A stretch of 64,000 nt of DNA from Hoyosella sp. YIM 151337 (GTDB lineage: Bacteria > Actinomycetota > Actinomycetes > Mycobacteriales > Mycobacteriaceae). The notes beneath the pieces are model-generated. The model made no database searches, was not told the origin of the DNA, and saw only the letters and a list, made by a program, of their open reading frames with translations. The DNA is taken from the NCBI RefSeq assembly GCF_026041215.1, contig NZ_JAPEIQ010000039.1, positions 124,001 through 188,000 of the forward strand, read 5' to 3'. Each line of letters starts with the position of its first letter. Position 1 is the first letter of the stretch. The position numbers and the translations under genes were made by a program. Positions 42,293 to 50,397 of this stretch are shown piece after piece.

Positions 42293-43176
42293 GACCTTGC
42301 TCCGATCCACATTGAGGCGCCGATGACGACGGCCACTCCCAGCACCCACATGGTGACGCCTTCAGAGACTGGGCCGAACCCACCGAGGCCGTAGCCACCG
42401 GGGTTGCGAGGCTCGTTTACAGCCTTGATGTAAGCGATGATGTCGCGCTTGTCTTCGGGTGACAGCTGGCGGTCTGAGAAGACCGGCATGTTCTGCGGTC
42501 CCGTCAGCATCGCCGTGTAGAGGTCCGGCTCGGGTACGCCGACTAGTGCGGGTGCCCATTTGCCGGAGGAGAGCGCACCGCCCATGCCCGTGAAGTTGTG
42601 GCAGGACGCACAGTTCTGGCGGAAGAGTTCGCCACCGCGCGCCGGGTCGTTTCCGCGCAATGAAACGGTCGCGACTTCGCCGTCCGCGTCTCGCGGAACG
42701 ATTGGACCGCCACCATTCGCCTGGATGTAGGCGCCGAGCGCGTCGATCTGGCGGGGCTCAAACTTCGTTGGTTTGCGCATGGCCTGCGCCTCGTTCCGCA
42801 TCGCTGGCATGCGCCCAGAAGCGACCTGGAAGTAGACGGACGCCTCGCCGACACCGATCAGGCTGGGTCCGCGATCCGGCACACCCTGCAGGTTGATGCC
42901 GTGGCAGGTGACACACGACGTGTCATACAGCTGCTTGCCTTCGCGGATTAGCGCGGCACTGTCTTCACTGGCCGTAGCGATCTGTGCTTCGGGCGTGATC
43001 GCGGCGGCGATGACTCCCGCGCCGATAAGTCCCATCAAGAGCATCACTGCTCCGGCGGCCCGCCGGCGCAACTTACGCGCGCGGCGCTGCTGGCGTGGCG
43101 AGGTGCCGGACGCCTTCACGGGGGCGCCCGGTTCGTCGCCGAAGTCGTCGGCTGAAGGTGGTGGAGATGAGCTCAT
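42289..43176 (-). CDS. qcrC: Diheme cytochrome c subunit of the bcc complex
   Basis: A 295-residue membrane-anchored cytochrome c (Rv2194) with two c-type heme sites, CVTCHG and CASCHN, about 110 residues apart, each with a distal methionine candidate in its domain. An N-terminal basic/hydrophobic segment (about 35-60) is the first anchor and a C-terminal helix ([20 protein letters not shown]) the second. In actinobacteria QcrC replaces soluble cytochrome c and passes electrons to CtaC. It lies 59 bp downstream of ctaE on the same strand. Confidence 0.96.
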   Translation of the reverse strand: MSSSPPPSADDFGDEPGAPVKASGTSPRQQRRARKLRRRAAGAVMLLMGLIGAGVIAAAITPEAQIATASEDSAALIREGKQLYDTSCVTCHGINLQGVPDRGPSLIGVGEASVYFQVASGRMPAMRNEAQAMRKPTKFEPRQIDALGAYIQANGGGPIVPRDADGEVATVSLRGNDPARGGELFRQNCASCHNFTGMGGALSSGKWAPALVGVPEPDLYTAMLTGPQNMPVFSDRQLSPEDKRDIIAYIKAVNEPRNPGGYGLGGFGPVSEGVTMWVLGVAVVIGASMWIGARS

Positions 43177-43235
43177 CTAGATCCCTTTGGTATCGGGGGA
43201 CGGGCTGGACGGGGCTGTAGTCGCTGGCATCTGCG

Positions 43236-43844
43236 CTACCGGATGAAGTAGATCGTTGCGAACAGCGCGATCCACACGATGTCGACGAAGTGCCAGTAGT
43301 ACGAGACGACGATTGCAGCTGTGGCTTGGGCTGGGGTGAACTTGCTCATCTTTGTTCGCGCGATGATGTACAAGAACGCGATCAGTCCACCGATGACGTG
43401 CAAACCGTGGAAGCCCGTCGCCATAAAGAACACGGACCCGTAGACGCTGCTGGACAGGGTCGTTCCCTCGTGGACCAGTTCGTAGTACTCGTAGCCTTGT
43501 CCGACAACGAAGAACAAGCCCATGAAGAAGCTGAGCAGGTACCAGCGCCGCAGGCCATAAACGTCGCCCCGCTCGGCCGCGAACACGCCGTACTGGCAGG
43601 TGAACGACGATGCCACCAGCACGACCGTGATCGTCAGCGCGAAGGGGACGTTGAGGTGCGTGGGTGGCGGTGGCCACTCGGTAGCTTGCGCGCGCGACAC
43701 GAAGTACATCGCGAACAAGCCCGCGAAGAACATGAGCTCGCTGGACAACCAGACGATAGTGCCCACGCTGACCATGTTGGGGCGGTTCAGCGAGTGCACA
43801 CGCTGTGTGATTGCCGTTCCTGAGGTCCCTACTGCGCTCGTCAC
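43236..43844 (-). CDS. ctaE: Cytochrome c oxidase subunit III
   Basis: A 202-residue subunit III (Rv2193, 203 residues) with five hydrophobic helices; the conserved motif [25 protein letters not shown](Y)[10 protein letters not shown] and [15 protein letters not shown] are present. Start chosen at GTG 43844 ([15 protein letters not shown]) to give family length; the frame remains open upstream but that stretch is non-conserved and basic. First gene of ctaE-qcrC-qcrA-qcrB. Divergent from the unknown gene at 44042. Confidence 0.95.
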   Translation of the reverse strand: MTSAVGTSGTAITQRVHSLNRPNMVSVGTIVWLSSELMFFAGLFAMYFVSRAQATEWPPPPTHLNVPFALTITVVLVASSFTCQYGVFAAERGDVYGLRRWYLLSFFMGLFFVVGQGYEYYELVHEGTTLSSSVYGSVFFMATGFHGLHVIGGLIAFLYIIARTKMSKFTPAQATAAIVVSYYWHFVDIVWIALFATIYFIR

Positions 43845-44041
43845 AATTGGAAGTATGACGCCCCGTCGTAAGAAACGTGCACCCGGGTCCGGTATTACGT
43901 GTCCCCCGATTATGTTTCGCCTGGTCACGGCTGTCCGGGGAGATCGTTGATAGAGTTTTCGGAGTGTCGCGGCATGCGTGGGTGCATCCTGGTGGCCTCG
44001 CGCGACAGCTTATTCGCGTGCGAGATGCAAGGGAGTGGTCG

Positions 44042-44482
44042 ATGTTGCGCCGGCTGCTAGGCCTGTTCGCCCGGGGCGGTCCGGCTGCTCTGGACCCGGG
44101 GCGATCCGATCTGGTTATCGTCGCGCAGGCCGGTGATCCACTGGAAGCGGCGGGGACGGTGCTGAGCCGGGCGGCGATCGCGGAGCCGCGCTGGCGGGAA
44201 CCGGAATTGGCAGTCTTGCGGCACCACATGGTGTTCCCCGCGCACGATGACAGATCAGGTGAAGCTGCTTCAATCGCCGCGTTAGACGGGTATACGCTTG
44301 CTCGCACCGGCGTGCCGTCAATCGAGGTGGCAGATGGCGAAAAGCACGTCGTTCTGCAGCGGGTTCAGGTGCTGTCGGTGCTGGGGTGCGCGCAGGAAGC
44401 GTCGAGGATGGCGAGTCTCGCATCGCGGCTCGGTGGTGACTGTCGCGGCTGGGACGCGCTGCAGCCCCGGGAGCCTGCCTGA
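44042..44482 (+). CDS. Unknown soluble protein (146 aa) beside trpD
   Basis: A 146-residue protein started at ATG 44042, which has GGGAG about six bases upstream; the frame is open further back but overlaps the ctaE promoter region. It begins with an amphipathic MLRRLLGLFARGG, then alternates strands and helices (DLVIVAQAGDPLEAAGTVLSRAAIA; ASIAALDGYTLARTG; KHVVLQRVQVLSVLGCAQEASRMASLASRLGGDCRGWDAL). The two-fold strand-helix arrangement and length suggest a small alpha/beta regulator or ACT/ferredoxin-like fold, but I cannot assign a family. Good codon bias argues for a real gene. 104 bp upstream of trpD. Confidence 0.7.
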   Translation: MLRRLLGLFARGGPAALDPGRSDLVIVAQAGDPLEAAGTVLSRAAIAEPRWREPELAVLRHHMVFPAHDDRSGEAASIAALDGYTLARTGVPSIEVADGEKHVVLQRVQVLSVLGCAQEASRMASLASRLGGDCRGWDALQPREPA

Positions 44483-44586
44483 GTGCGCTCCGCTGCGTGG
44501 TGCCCGGGTGATTGGCCCGGTTAATTGGCTGCTCGTGGTTATAGGATCGGCACGACCGCGAAAGTGATCGGCAGAGAGGCTTCGTT

Positions 44587-45633
44587 GTGACGTCGGGTGA
44601 TTCTCAGTTCAGCTGGCCGCTAGTGCTTGGTGCATTGACCGAAGGTCGTGATCTTTCCGCCGAGGCTACCGGCTGGGCAATGAACGAGATCATGTCGGAC
44701 GAGGCAACCCCGGCTCAGATCGCGGCATTTGGTGTAGCGCTCAAGATGAAGGGTCCGACCGCCGACGAGCTTGGTGGCCTCGCGGGGGCGATGATGGCCC
44801 ACTGCCGTCCGGTGTCAGTTAGCAAAGAGGCTGTGGACATCGTTGGTACCGGTGGTGATCGCTCCCACACTGTCAACATTTCGACAATGTCTTCTCTCGT
44901 TGTTGCTGCGGCAGGTATTCCCGTCGTTAAGCACGGCAACCGCGCGGCGTCCTCGCGCAGCGGCGGGGCGGATGTTCTGGAGGCGCTCGGCGTCCGCATC
45001 GATCTCGGCCCTGAGGGTGTGGCTCGCTGCGTATCGGAGGTAGGGATCGGTTTCTGCTTTGCTCCTGTTTTTCATCCCGCGCTGCGGTATGCGGCTGCGC
45101 CGCGCAAGGAGATCGGGATTCCAACCGCTTTCAACGTTCTGGGTCCGCTGACCAACCCTGCACAGCCGCGGGCCGGCCTCGTTGGGTGCGCATTTGATGC
45201 GCTCGCCCCCGTAGTCGCTGAAGTTTTCGGCCAGCGCGGGAATACGGCACTGGTCGTCCGTGGCGATGATGGTCTCGACGAAATAACGACGACAACGACC
45301 ACGACAATGTATGCGGTCGAGTCGGGTGCAGTGACCAAGACCACGTTCGACCCGCGGTCCGTTGGTATCCCATACTCCGCTCCGGGTGACCTGCGCGGCG
45401 GCGACGCGGATGAGAACGCTCAGATCGCGCGCGCTGTTTTCGGTGGCGAGCGCGGCGCGGTCCGCGATGCTGTGGTCCTGAACTCCGGCGCGGCGATCGC
45501 CGCGCACAGCGGGCTGGGGAGCAACGTAACGGATGCAATCGGTGAGGGCGTGGACCGCGCGATCAAGGCGATCGATGCCGGCGCTGCAGCGGATTTACTA
45601 GCGCGGTGGGCGGAGCTCACTCAACGCATCTAG
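44587..45633 (+). CDS. trpD: Anthranilate phosphoribosyltransferase
   Basis: A 348-residue enzyme of tryptophan synthesis transferring PRPP ribose-5-phosphate to anthranilate. Start at GTG 44587 with GGCAGAGAGG upstream. Signatures: [58 protein letters not shown] and [10 protein letters not shown]. An unusual run of seven consecutive threonines (codons around 45286-45306) occupies the loop where most TrpD have a DEI-S-T region. Orthologue of Rv2192c; the other trp genes are elsewhere. Confidence 0.97.
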   Translation: MTSGDSQFSWPLVLGALTEGRDLSAEATGWAMNEIMSDEATPAQIAAFGVALKMKGPTADELGGLAGAMMAHCRPVSVSKEAVDIVGTGGDRSHTVNISTMSSLVVAAAGIPVVKHGNRAASSRSGGADVLEALGVRIDLGPEGVARCVSEVGIGFCFAPVFHPALRYAAAPRKEIGIPTAFNVLGPLTNPAQPRAGLVGCAFDALAPVVAEVFGQRGNTALVVRGDDGLDEITTTTTTTMYAVESGAVTKTTFDPRSVGIPYSAPGDLRGGDADENAQIARAVFGGERGAVRDAVVLNSGAAIAAHSGLGSNVTDAIGEGVDRAIKAIDAGAAADLLARWAELTQRI

Positions 45634-45646
45634 GTGCGAGCGCGCG

Positions 45647-45922
45647 CTATTCGCCGATCGAGAATCCGGCTTCGACGTCGGCTCGAGCGTATGACTTGAA
45701 CGCGATGTGCGTACGCGTTGATCGAACACCGCTGACTTTCGCGATGCGCTCGGTGACCACGTGGGCGATGTCCTCGTGACTGCGGACGCGCAGAATCGCG
45801 ATGAGATCGATGTCACCAGCGCAGGAGTAAACCTCTGCTACTCCAGGGAGGTCGGCGACTTCCTGCGCAGTTTCGGGGATGCTGTGCGCGTCGGTTTGGA
45901 TGTGAACGATGACAGTGATCAT
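45647..45922 (-). CDS. Lrp/AsnC-type ligand-binding (RAM) domain protein, no HTH
   Basis: A 91-residue stand-alone RAM/AsnC C-terminal domain: MITVIVHIQTD strand, helix, GVAEVYSCAGDIDLIAILRV (the GxxD-L conserved core) and RSTRTHIAFKSY. Stand-alone RAM proteins form octamers binding amino acids and may modulate full-length Lrp proteins or transport. It lies 13 bp from the trpD stop, convergent, so position alone does not fix a link to tryptophan. Start at ATG 45922. Confidence 0.9.
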   Translation of the reverse strand: MITVIVHIQTDAHSIPETAQEVADLPGVAEVYSCAGDIDLIAILRVRSHEDIAHVVTERIAKVSGVRSTRTHIAFKSYARADVEAGFSIGE

Positions 45923-45967
45923 GCGCTGAGCGTATCGCTCGGGCCAGCCAGCAGGCGGGATTGCCGT

Positions 45968-47728
45968 TTATAAGCAGGCCTGGCTTTGCCGAGCGCCTTC
46001 CTGTGCCTGCTTGCACCAGGCTAGATGTCGGCCTGCCCCGGACGCGGGCTCGCTGTACGCGTGGGTGGTACGCACGATTCTGGCCCCCTCACCCAGCCAC
46101 CGAACGAGGAGACTCACTTCTTCAGGGTGCGTCCCGGCGAGTGGTGTTCCATCGGCGATCACGGTCTCCGCAGAGCGGGTGAGTACGTCGACGACATGCA
46201 ACGGAGACGTGCCCCGCGGTGCTTTCCCTGCGGCGGCAAGGCGGCCATACCGGATGATCGCCATGTCCCAACCACCGAGCCCATCACGGCGGCCAGCCAC
46301 GATCTCCTCAATGCCAGTCAGGGCGACCAGCCTATGACAGCGGTGCAGGGCGATGCCGAGCTGAGCGGCGCGGTCACGCAGGCGCGCCGCGGTCTCGAAC
46401 TTCTCGCTTGCGGCGAGTTCGTCGATTCGCCGCTTGAGCGCCGCAATCGGCGCATCGCTGGTGCCTGCGAGCACGCGTGAGGCTGCTGCCACAACTGAGT
46501 TGTAGTCGGCCGAACGTAGTGGGCCCTGCCGTGCTGCGGGGCAGCCGCCTACCGGTGCTGGCAAGCAATATTCGCTGTGGTCGTCATTGGAGGTGAGCCG
46601 GTGTGTACAGGTACGCAGGCCGCAGCTTTCCGCGATGGTCTCGGCAGCGGTGCGGGCGGCGGCGCGGCTGGGAAACGGCCCGAGCGCTGCTGGAGAAGGT
46701 ACGCGACTGACAGATAGTCGCGGAAACGGCTCGTCGGTGAGCCGGACCCACCATGACCGTTGCGGCCATTTCGATTTGCGGTTGTACGGCGGTGCGTGCG
46801 CAGCGAGCAGCCGGAGTTCTCGCACGCCTGCTTCGAGTGATGTTGCACAGGGGACATGATCAACCTGCTCCGCAAGCGCTACCATCTCGCGCATGCGGGA
46901 CCGCAGCTCAGAACCGGTGAAGTAGGAGCGGACGCGGCTATACAGATTTGTCGCGGTGCCGACGTACAGCACTTCATGTGAGGGTCCCCGGAACAGGTAG
47001 ACGCCTGGTCCACTAGGCAGATGGCTCGCGAGATTGCGTTTACGTCGGACGGCGTCGGGGACTGCCGGGTAGTACTGCTTGAGTTCCGCGAGGCTCTGAA
47101 TGCCCTGGTTTCCTACTCGCTCAAGCAACGCGTGGAGCACATCCACGGTTGCGCGCGCATCATCGAGCGCACGGTGCGTGGGCCGGTGCGGTATGCGGAA
47201 GTGTTCTGCGAGTGCTGAGAGCTTCACCGAAGGGGCTTCATCACGGGGCAGCACGCGGCGCGCCAGCTTCACAGTGCATAGCGGCTGACTGTGGGTCCAT
47301 GGCAGTTCACAGCGCGCCGCAGCGCTTTTCAGAAAACCCGTGTCGAATCCTGCATTGTGCGCGACCAGGGTCGCACCGCGTGCGAATTCGAGAAAGCTTG
47401 GGAGAACCTGCTCGATGGAGGGCGCGCGATAGACCATCGCGGTCGTGATCCCAGTGAGCTGAACGATGTGCGGGGGAATAGCGCGCCCTGGATTGACCAG
47501 GGTTGCGAACTCGCCCAAGATCTCACCGCCGCGTACCTTCACCGCGCCGATTTCAGTGATCTGGTCCTTCTCCGCGCTTCCACCGGTGGTTTCGAGGTCG
47601 ACGATGACGAACGTCGTGTCATGCAGTGAAGGCCCGAGTTCACCGAATGACAGTTGTTGCGCGCCGTGGCGGTGATCTGGCGCGGTCGCGGCGCTGTGAA
47701 CTGCGGAAACAATCGAGGTCGGGCTCAC
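45968..47728 (-). CDS. DEDDh exonuclease (DnaQ epsilon-like) fused to UvrC-type GIY-YIG endonuclease (Rv2191-like)
   Basis: About 586 residues if started at GTG 47728, which has AGGGTGAG five bases upstream; GTG 47737 and TTG 47758 are in-frame alternatives. The exonuclease domain (about residues 40-210) has FVIVDLETTG (D, E), the second Asp in HNAGFDTGFL and the HxxxxD motif HRALDDARAT. Next is GIY-YIG (about 240-325) with GPGVYLFRGPSHEVLYVGTATNLYSRVRSYF. The C-terminal part resembles UvrC's UvrB-binding and later region (AALKRRIDELAASEKFETAARLRDRAAQL, a UVR-like helix) but the UvrC RNase H endonuclease domain is absent. Likely acts in nucleotide excision repair or replication-associated trimming like E. 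coli Cho. Frequent in actinobacteria. Confidence 0.92.
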   Translation of the reverse strand: MSPTSIVSAVHSAATAPDHRHGAQQLSFGELGPSLHDTTFVIVDLETTGGSAEKDQITEIGAVKVRGGEILGEFATLVNPGRAIPPHIVQLTGITTAMVYRAPSIEQVLPSFLEFARGATLVAHNAGFDTGFLKSAAARCELPWTHSQPLCTVKLARRVLPRDEAPSVKLSALAEHFRIPHRPTHRALDDARATVDVLHALLERVGNQGIQSLAELKQYYPAVPDAVRRKRNLASHLPSGPGVYLFRGPSHEVLYVGTATNLYSRVRSYFTGSELRSRMREMVALAEQVDHVPCATSLEAGVRELRLLAAHAPPYNRKSKWPQRSWWVRLTDEPFPRLSVSRVPSPAALGPFPSRAAARTAAETIAESCGLRTCTHRLTSNDDHSEYCLPAPVGGCPAARQGPLRSADYNSVVAAASRVLAGTSDAPIAALKRRIDELAASEKFETAARLRDRAAQLGIALHRCHRLVALTGIEEIVAGRRDGLGGWDMAIIRYGRLAAAGKAPRGTSPLHVVDVLTRSAETVIADGTPLAGTHPEEVSLLVRWLGEGARIVRTTHAYSEPASGAGRHLAWCKQAQEGARQSQACL

Positions 47729-47758
47729 GCGGCTCACCCTAGCGGCGAGCTCTGACAA

Positions 47759-48180
47759 TCTTGTGCGACGCGCCAGTGCGCCTGGGCTTCTTGCCGGAAG
47801 GGGGACGGTGCGAGCGCTTGCGCGAACCTAGGGAGGCGCTCAGGTTGCTCTAAGCAAGCGTTTAGCTAGCACGTTGTGAGTAAGTGAGAGAAGCATCACA
47901 ATAAGTTTTTTTCGTGATGTGGAAGGTACTTCGACCCGTGTTCAGCTAGTCGTTACGTGGCGTTGGTGACAGCATCTAACTTTTCTCCTAGCAGGCTGTT
48001 TGGATGAAACAGCAGTGCGCAGGCGAGGGGGCGGAGTCCGGCTAACCGGAAAAAGCGCGCAGAACGGCATTCGACACGCGCGGCCTGCGCCGAGTGCGGA
48101 ATTGTCGCCTGCCTGAATGACGGCTGAGCTGCATGAATGTGATCGTCTGCGACGGACGGGTCCGTTACGATAGCAGGGTG
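47759..48180. other. Gene-free region between the nuclease fusion and the riboswitch
   Basis: About 420 bp with no credible gene. It contains CATCAC (47889) and GTGATG (about 47909) flanking an A/T-rich spacer with TTTTTTT, a palindrome-like element; a GCTGTTT-GGAT-GAAACAGC hairpin at about 47994-48012; and a TTACGAT -10-like hexamer at about 48165. It presumably holds the promoters for the flanking divergent genes. Nothing else was recognised. Confidence 0.45.
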
Positions 48181-48239
48181 TGACTTCTACCACAAGAATC
48201 GCCGGTTAGGCCATTGCGTGGACGGTTCTGATTCTCTTT

Positions 48240-48262
48240 CGTAATCTTTTCGAGACCTTTGG
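48240..48262 (+). promoter_or_regulatory. Shared upstream element, copy 1
   Basis: CGTAATCT-TT-TCGAGAC followed by CTTTGG lies about 35 bp before the riboswitch of the first NlpC/P60 gene. A near-copy, CGTAATCT-AA-TCGAGAC followed by TTTGGG, lies before the second NlpC/P60 gene (49214-49236). The match is 15 of 15 outside a 2-base spacer. It may be a common operator (MtrA-type regulators control such genes in mycobacteria) or a common promoter/leader part; the protein that binds is not identifiable by eye. Confidence 0.5.
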
Positions 48263-48297
48263 AGTCTTGCCGACCCGACCGGGATGGCGCCAGAGGT

Positions 48298-48440
48298 CAG
48301 CCGCCTAATCAGCGCCCACACATTCGTGCGCTGAGCCGGGGACCCACCTTGTTGGGGTGAATCTCGCACCGGAACGCACACGGGGCGAGTAGGGCCGTCT
48401 TCCAGGCCCGAACCCGTCAGCTAACTCGGTCGGCGGTCGA
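48298..48440 (+). ncRNA. ydaO-yuaA riboswitch (cyclic di-AMP)
   Basis: The conserved core of the ydaO class is clearly present in order: CGCCTAATC, GCCGGGGACCCA at about 48334, GGGGTGAATC at about 48354, GAGTAGGG at about 48387, CCCGAACCCGTCAGCTAA at about 48407 and the closing GGCGG that pairs with the first CCGCC (P1). It lies in the 5' leader of the secreted NlpC/P60 endopeptidase gene. In actinobacteria this class precedes cell-wall hydrolase and resuscitation-promoting-factor genes and senses c-di-AMP. No terminator with a T tract separates it from the start codon, so the mode of control cannot be told from sequence. Confidence 0.92.
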
Positions 48441-48467
48441 TGGAAGAAACAGGAGACGTTTTTAACC

Positions 48468-49064
48468 ATGGCCACGAAGTCGCTTAAGCGGACTGTTCGC
48501 ACTGCTGTCGCTGCTGGGATCGCAGCAGGTGCGCTCGCTCTTCCAGCTGCGCCCGCAATGGCAGCTCCGGTGACCATTCCGGGAATCGGTACCTTCGACG
48601 TTCCGGATAACTTCGCGATTCCGACCGAATTCGAGGTTCCTCAGCTTCCTCAGGTTTCTGGCATCGAGGTTCCCGAACTCAACACCGGCAGCATCGGTGA
48701 TGTTGCCGCACCCTTCTCGAACGGTGACCGCGTCGCGGACGCGGCCCTGAGCAAGGTCGGCTCCCCATACGTGTGGGGTGCTGCGGGTCCTAACGCGTTC
48801 GACTGCTCCGGTCTCGTGTACTGGGCACACCAGCAGATGGGCGTTAACGTGCCGCGCACCAGCCAGGCTCAGGCCGGTGGCGGGGCCCCCGTGGGGTACA
48901 ACGACCTCCGCCGCGGCGACGTCGTTCTTTTCTACGGCGGTGCCTCGCACGCTGCGATCTACATCGGCAATGGCCAGGTTGTGCACGCGCTGAACTCGTC
49001 GCAGCCGGTAAAGGTCGACTCCCTCGGGTCGCTGCCCTTCCACAGCGCACGCCGCTACGCGTGA
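48468..49064 (+). CDS. Secreted NlpC/P60 peptidoglycan endopeptidase, short form
   Basis: A 198-residue protein with a Sec signal peptide (MATKSLKRTV then a hydrophobic core, cleavage likely after ALPAAPAMAA at about residue 32). A repetitive linker (TIPGIGTFDVPDNFAIPTEFEVPQLPQ in parts) leads to a ~115-residue NlpC/P60 domain. Catalytic residues: Cys in NAFDCSGLVYWAHQ, His in SHAAIYIGNGQ and a third polar residue, His, in VVHALN. It should cut D-Glu-mDAP stems. AGGAGA lies 11 bases before ATG 48468. Expression is under the c-di-AMP riboswitch. Resembles RipD-type short enzymes; not a fusion with the larger enzyme encoded next. Confidence 0.92.
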   Translation: MATKSLKRTVRTAVAAGIAAGALALPAAPAMAAPVTIPGIGTFDVPDNFAIPTEFEVPQLPQVSGIEVPELNTGSIGDVAAPFSNGDRVADAALSKVGSPYVWGAAGPNAFDCSGLVYWAHQQMGVNVPRTSQAQAGGGAPVGYNDLRRGDVVLFYGGASHAAIYIGNGQVVHALNSSQPVKVDSLGSLPFHSARRYA

Positions 49065-49129
49065 TTCGAAGCCGCTGAAGAGCGCGGTTGATCGCCGTGT
49101 TTGTGCGGCGGAGCCAAATTGATTTCGTG

Positions 49130-49166
49130 ATGTGGGGCGAGGCCGGTAATCGGCCCGCCCCACATC
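49130..49166 (+). terminator. Terminator after the first NlpC/P60 gene
   Basis: GATGTGGGGCG (about 49130) pairs exactly with CGCCCCACATC (about 49156-49166), with an inner GGCCG/CGGCC stem around TAAT. It lies about 65 bp after the stop, followed by GCATTGG, no T tract. Strong hairpin, likely terminator. Confidence 0.75.
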
Positions 49167-49213
49167 GCATTGGCAGGGACTGAACGCTTAAGTGGACAGA
49201 CGCTAGGGTGTTC

Positions 49214-49236
49214 CGTAATCTAATCGAGACTTTGGG
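49214..49236 (+). promoter_or_regulatory. Shared upstream element, copy 2
   Basis: The second copy of the CGTAATCT-N2-TCGAGAC element, here with spacer AA, lies about 96-118 bp before the start of the larger NlpC/P60 gene. No ydaO-type leader follows it, so this gene shares the element but not the riboswitch. Confidence 0.5.
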
Positions 49237-49331
49237 CCTGCCTCGCCGCTGTTTCGGTGCGTGCTGGGTCGTGCTTCCGCGTGCGGCGGGTGATCTGGCC
49301 GCCTGCGGGTTCCGCTTCGTGTGATTTTGGG

Positions 49332-50387
49332 GTGACAGTGGGGGCTTCGGGAAATCGCTCGCTAGCGCGGGTGGCATATGCGGCATTAGCTGCCGTCTTC
49401 GTTGTTCTGTTAACCATCACGCACGCTCCGCGAGTGACAGCGGACCCTGTTATCACTGACGCGACTGAGGCCCTGGAACGACTGTCTGAACTCAGCAGGG
49501 AAGCAACGCGGGCGAACGATCAGGTACTCACCGCGCAGATCCGCTTGGAGGAGTTGCAGAGTCAGCTGGCGGACGCGGAGCGCCGCGAGCAGGACAGCGC
49601 GCGACTGATGACTGAGGCGCGCGGCCAGATCGAAGCGCTTCAGGAAGTAGTCGACAAGTTCGCATTCGCGAATTACCAGGGCATCCGGTTCGACTCGCTC
49701 TTCGCGCTGCTCACGAGCGACTCGCCGCAAGACCTGATCACGCAGATGTCCGCGTTCGAGATCATCTCAAGGGACACCTTTCAGCGCATCAAAGACTTCG
49801 AGTCGGCCCGGGAAACATATGCCGATGCGGAACAAGTCGCGCGGGAGGCGGCTGCGCAGTTCCGTGCGCTCACGGAGGATGCGCGCACCCAGCACAATCT
49901 CCTCGCGCGTGAGCAAGCCGCGCTTCAGGAGCAGATTGAGCGAATCAAGGCGCTGTACGAATCCTTGAGTGCGGAAGAACGTCAGGCGTGGGCAGGTGTC
50001 ACCGTGCCGCCCGGTTTTGATCCCAATTCGCTGCGAGGTTCGGGTGTGGGGGTCGAGATTGCCCGCGCCGCCTTGAGCCGGCTCGGTGCGCCCTACGTGT
50101 GGGGCGCGACAGGGCCCGATCAATTCGACTGTTCCGGTCTCGTAATGTGGGCGCACAATCAGGCGGGACGACCAATCCCGAGAACAAGCCAAATGCAGGC
50201 CAACGGTGGAATGCCAGTTTCGCCAAGCGACATTCAGCCGGGGGATGTGGTGATCTACTACAGGGACGCCACACACGTGGGGCTGTACATCGGTAATGGT
50301 CAAATCGTTCACGCGTCGACGTTCGGTGTCCCGGTTAAAGTGGACGCGGTGAACTCCGCACCGATTCATTCGATCAGGCGCTACTAA
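49332..50387 (+). CDS. Secreted NlpC/P60 endopeptidase with N-terminal coiled coil (Rv2190c-like)
   Basis: About 351 residues started at GTG 49332 (VTVGASGNRS); GTG 49338 is equally possible, with GGGG five bases upstream, and the frame is open back to 49257. A signal peptide (LARVAYAALAAVFVVLLTIT) ends near TADP. Residues of about 40-215 are a charged heptad-rich helical region (coiled coil), as in RipA/RipC-type enzymes where it holds the enzyme inactive or binds FtsEX. The C-terminal NlpC/P60 domain has Cys in DQFDCSGLVMWAHN, His in THVGLYIGNG and His in IVHAST. Orthologue of Rv2190c. The lipoprotein gene starts 10 bp after its stop. Confidence 0.92.
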   Translation: MTVGASGNRSLARVAYAALAAVFVVLLTITHAPRVTADPVITDATEALERLSELSREATRANDQVLTAQIRLEELQSQLADAERREQDSARLMTEARGQIEALQEVVDKFAFANYQGIRFDSLFALLTSDSPQDLITQMSAFEIISRDTFQRIKDFESARETYADAEQVAREAAAQFRALTEDARTQHNLLAREQAALQEQIERIKALYESLSAEERQAWAGVTVPPGFDPNSLRGSGVGVEIARAALSRLGAPYVWGATGPDQFDCSGLVMWAHNQAGRPIPRTSQMQANGGMPVSPSDIQPGDVVIYYRDATHVGLYIGNGQIVHASTFGVPVKVDAVNSAPIHSIRRY

Positions 50388-50397
50388 TCTATGCCGT

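Noticed and set aside
43177-44307. A 376-codon antisense frame over ctaE and the next gene
   Set aside because: Shadow of ctaE with no recognisable domain.
47880-47915. CATCAC...GTGATG palindrome as a CRP-like operator
   Set aside because: Spacing is too wide for a standard CRP site and no second feature supports it; it is only noted as part of the gene-free region.
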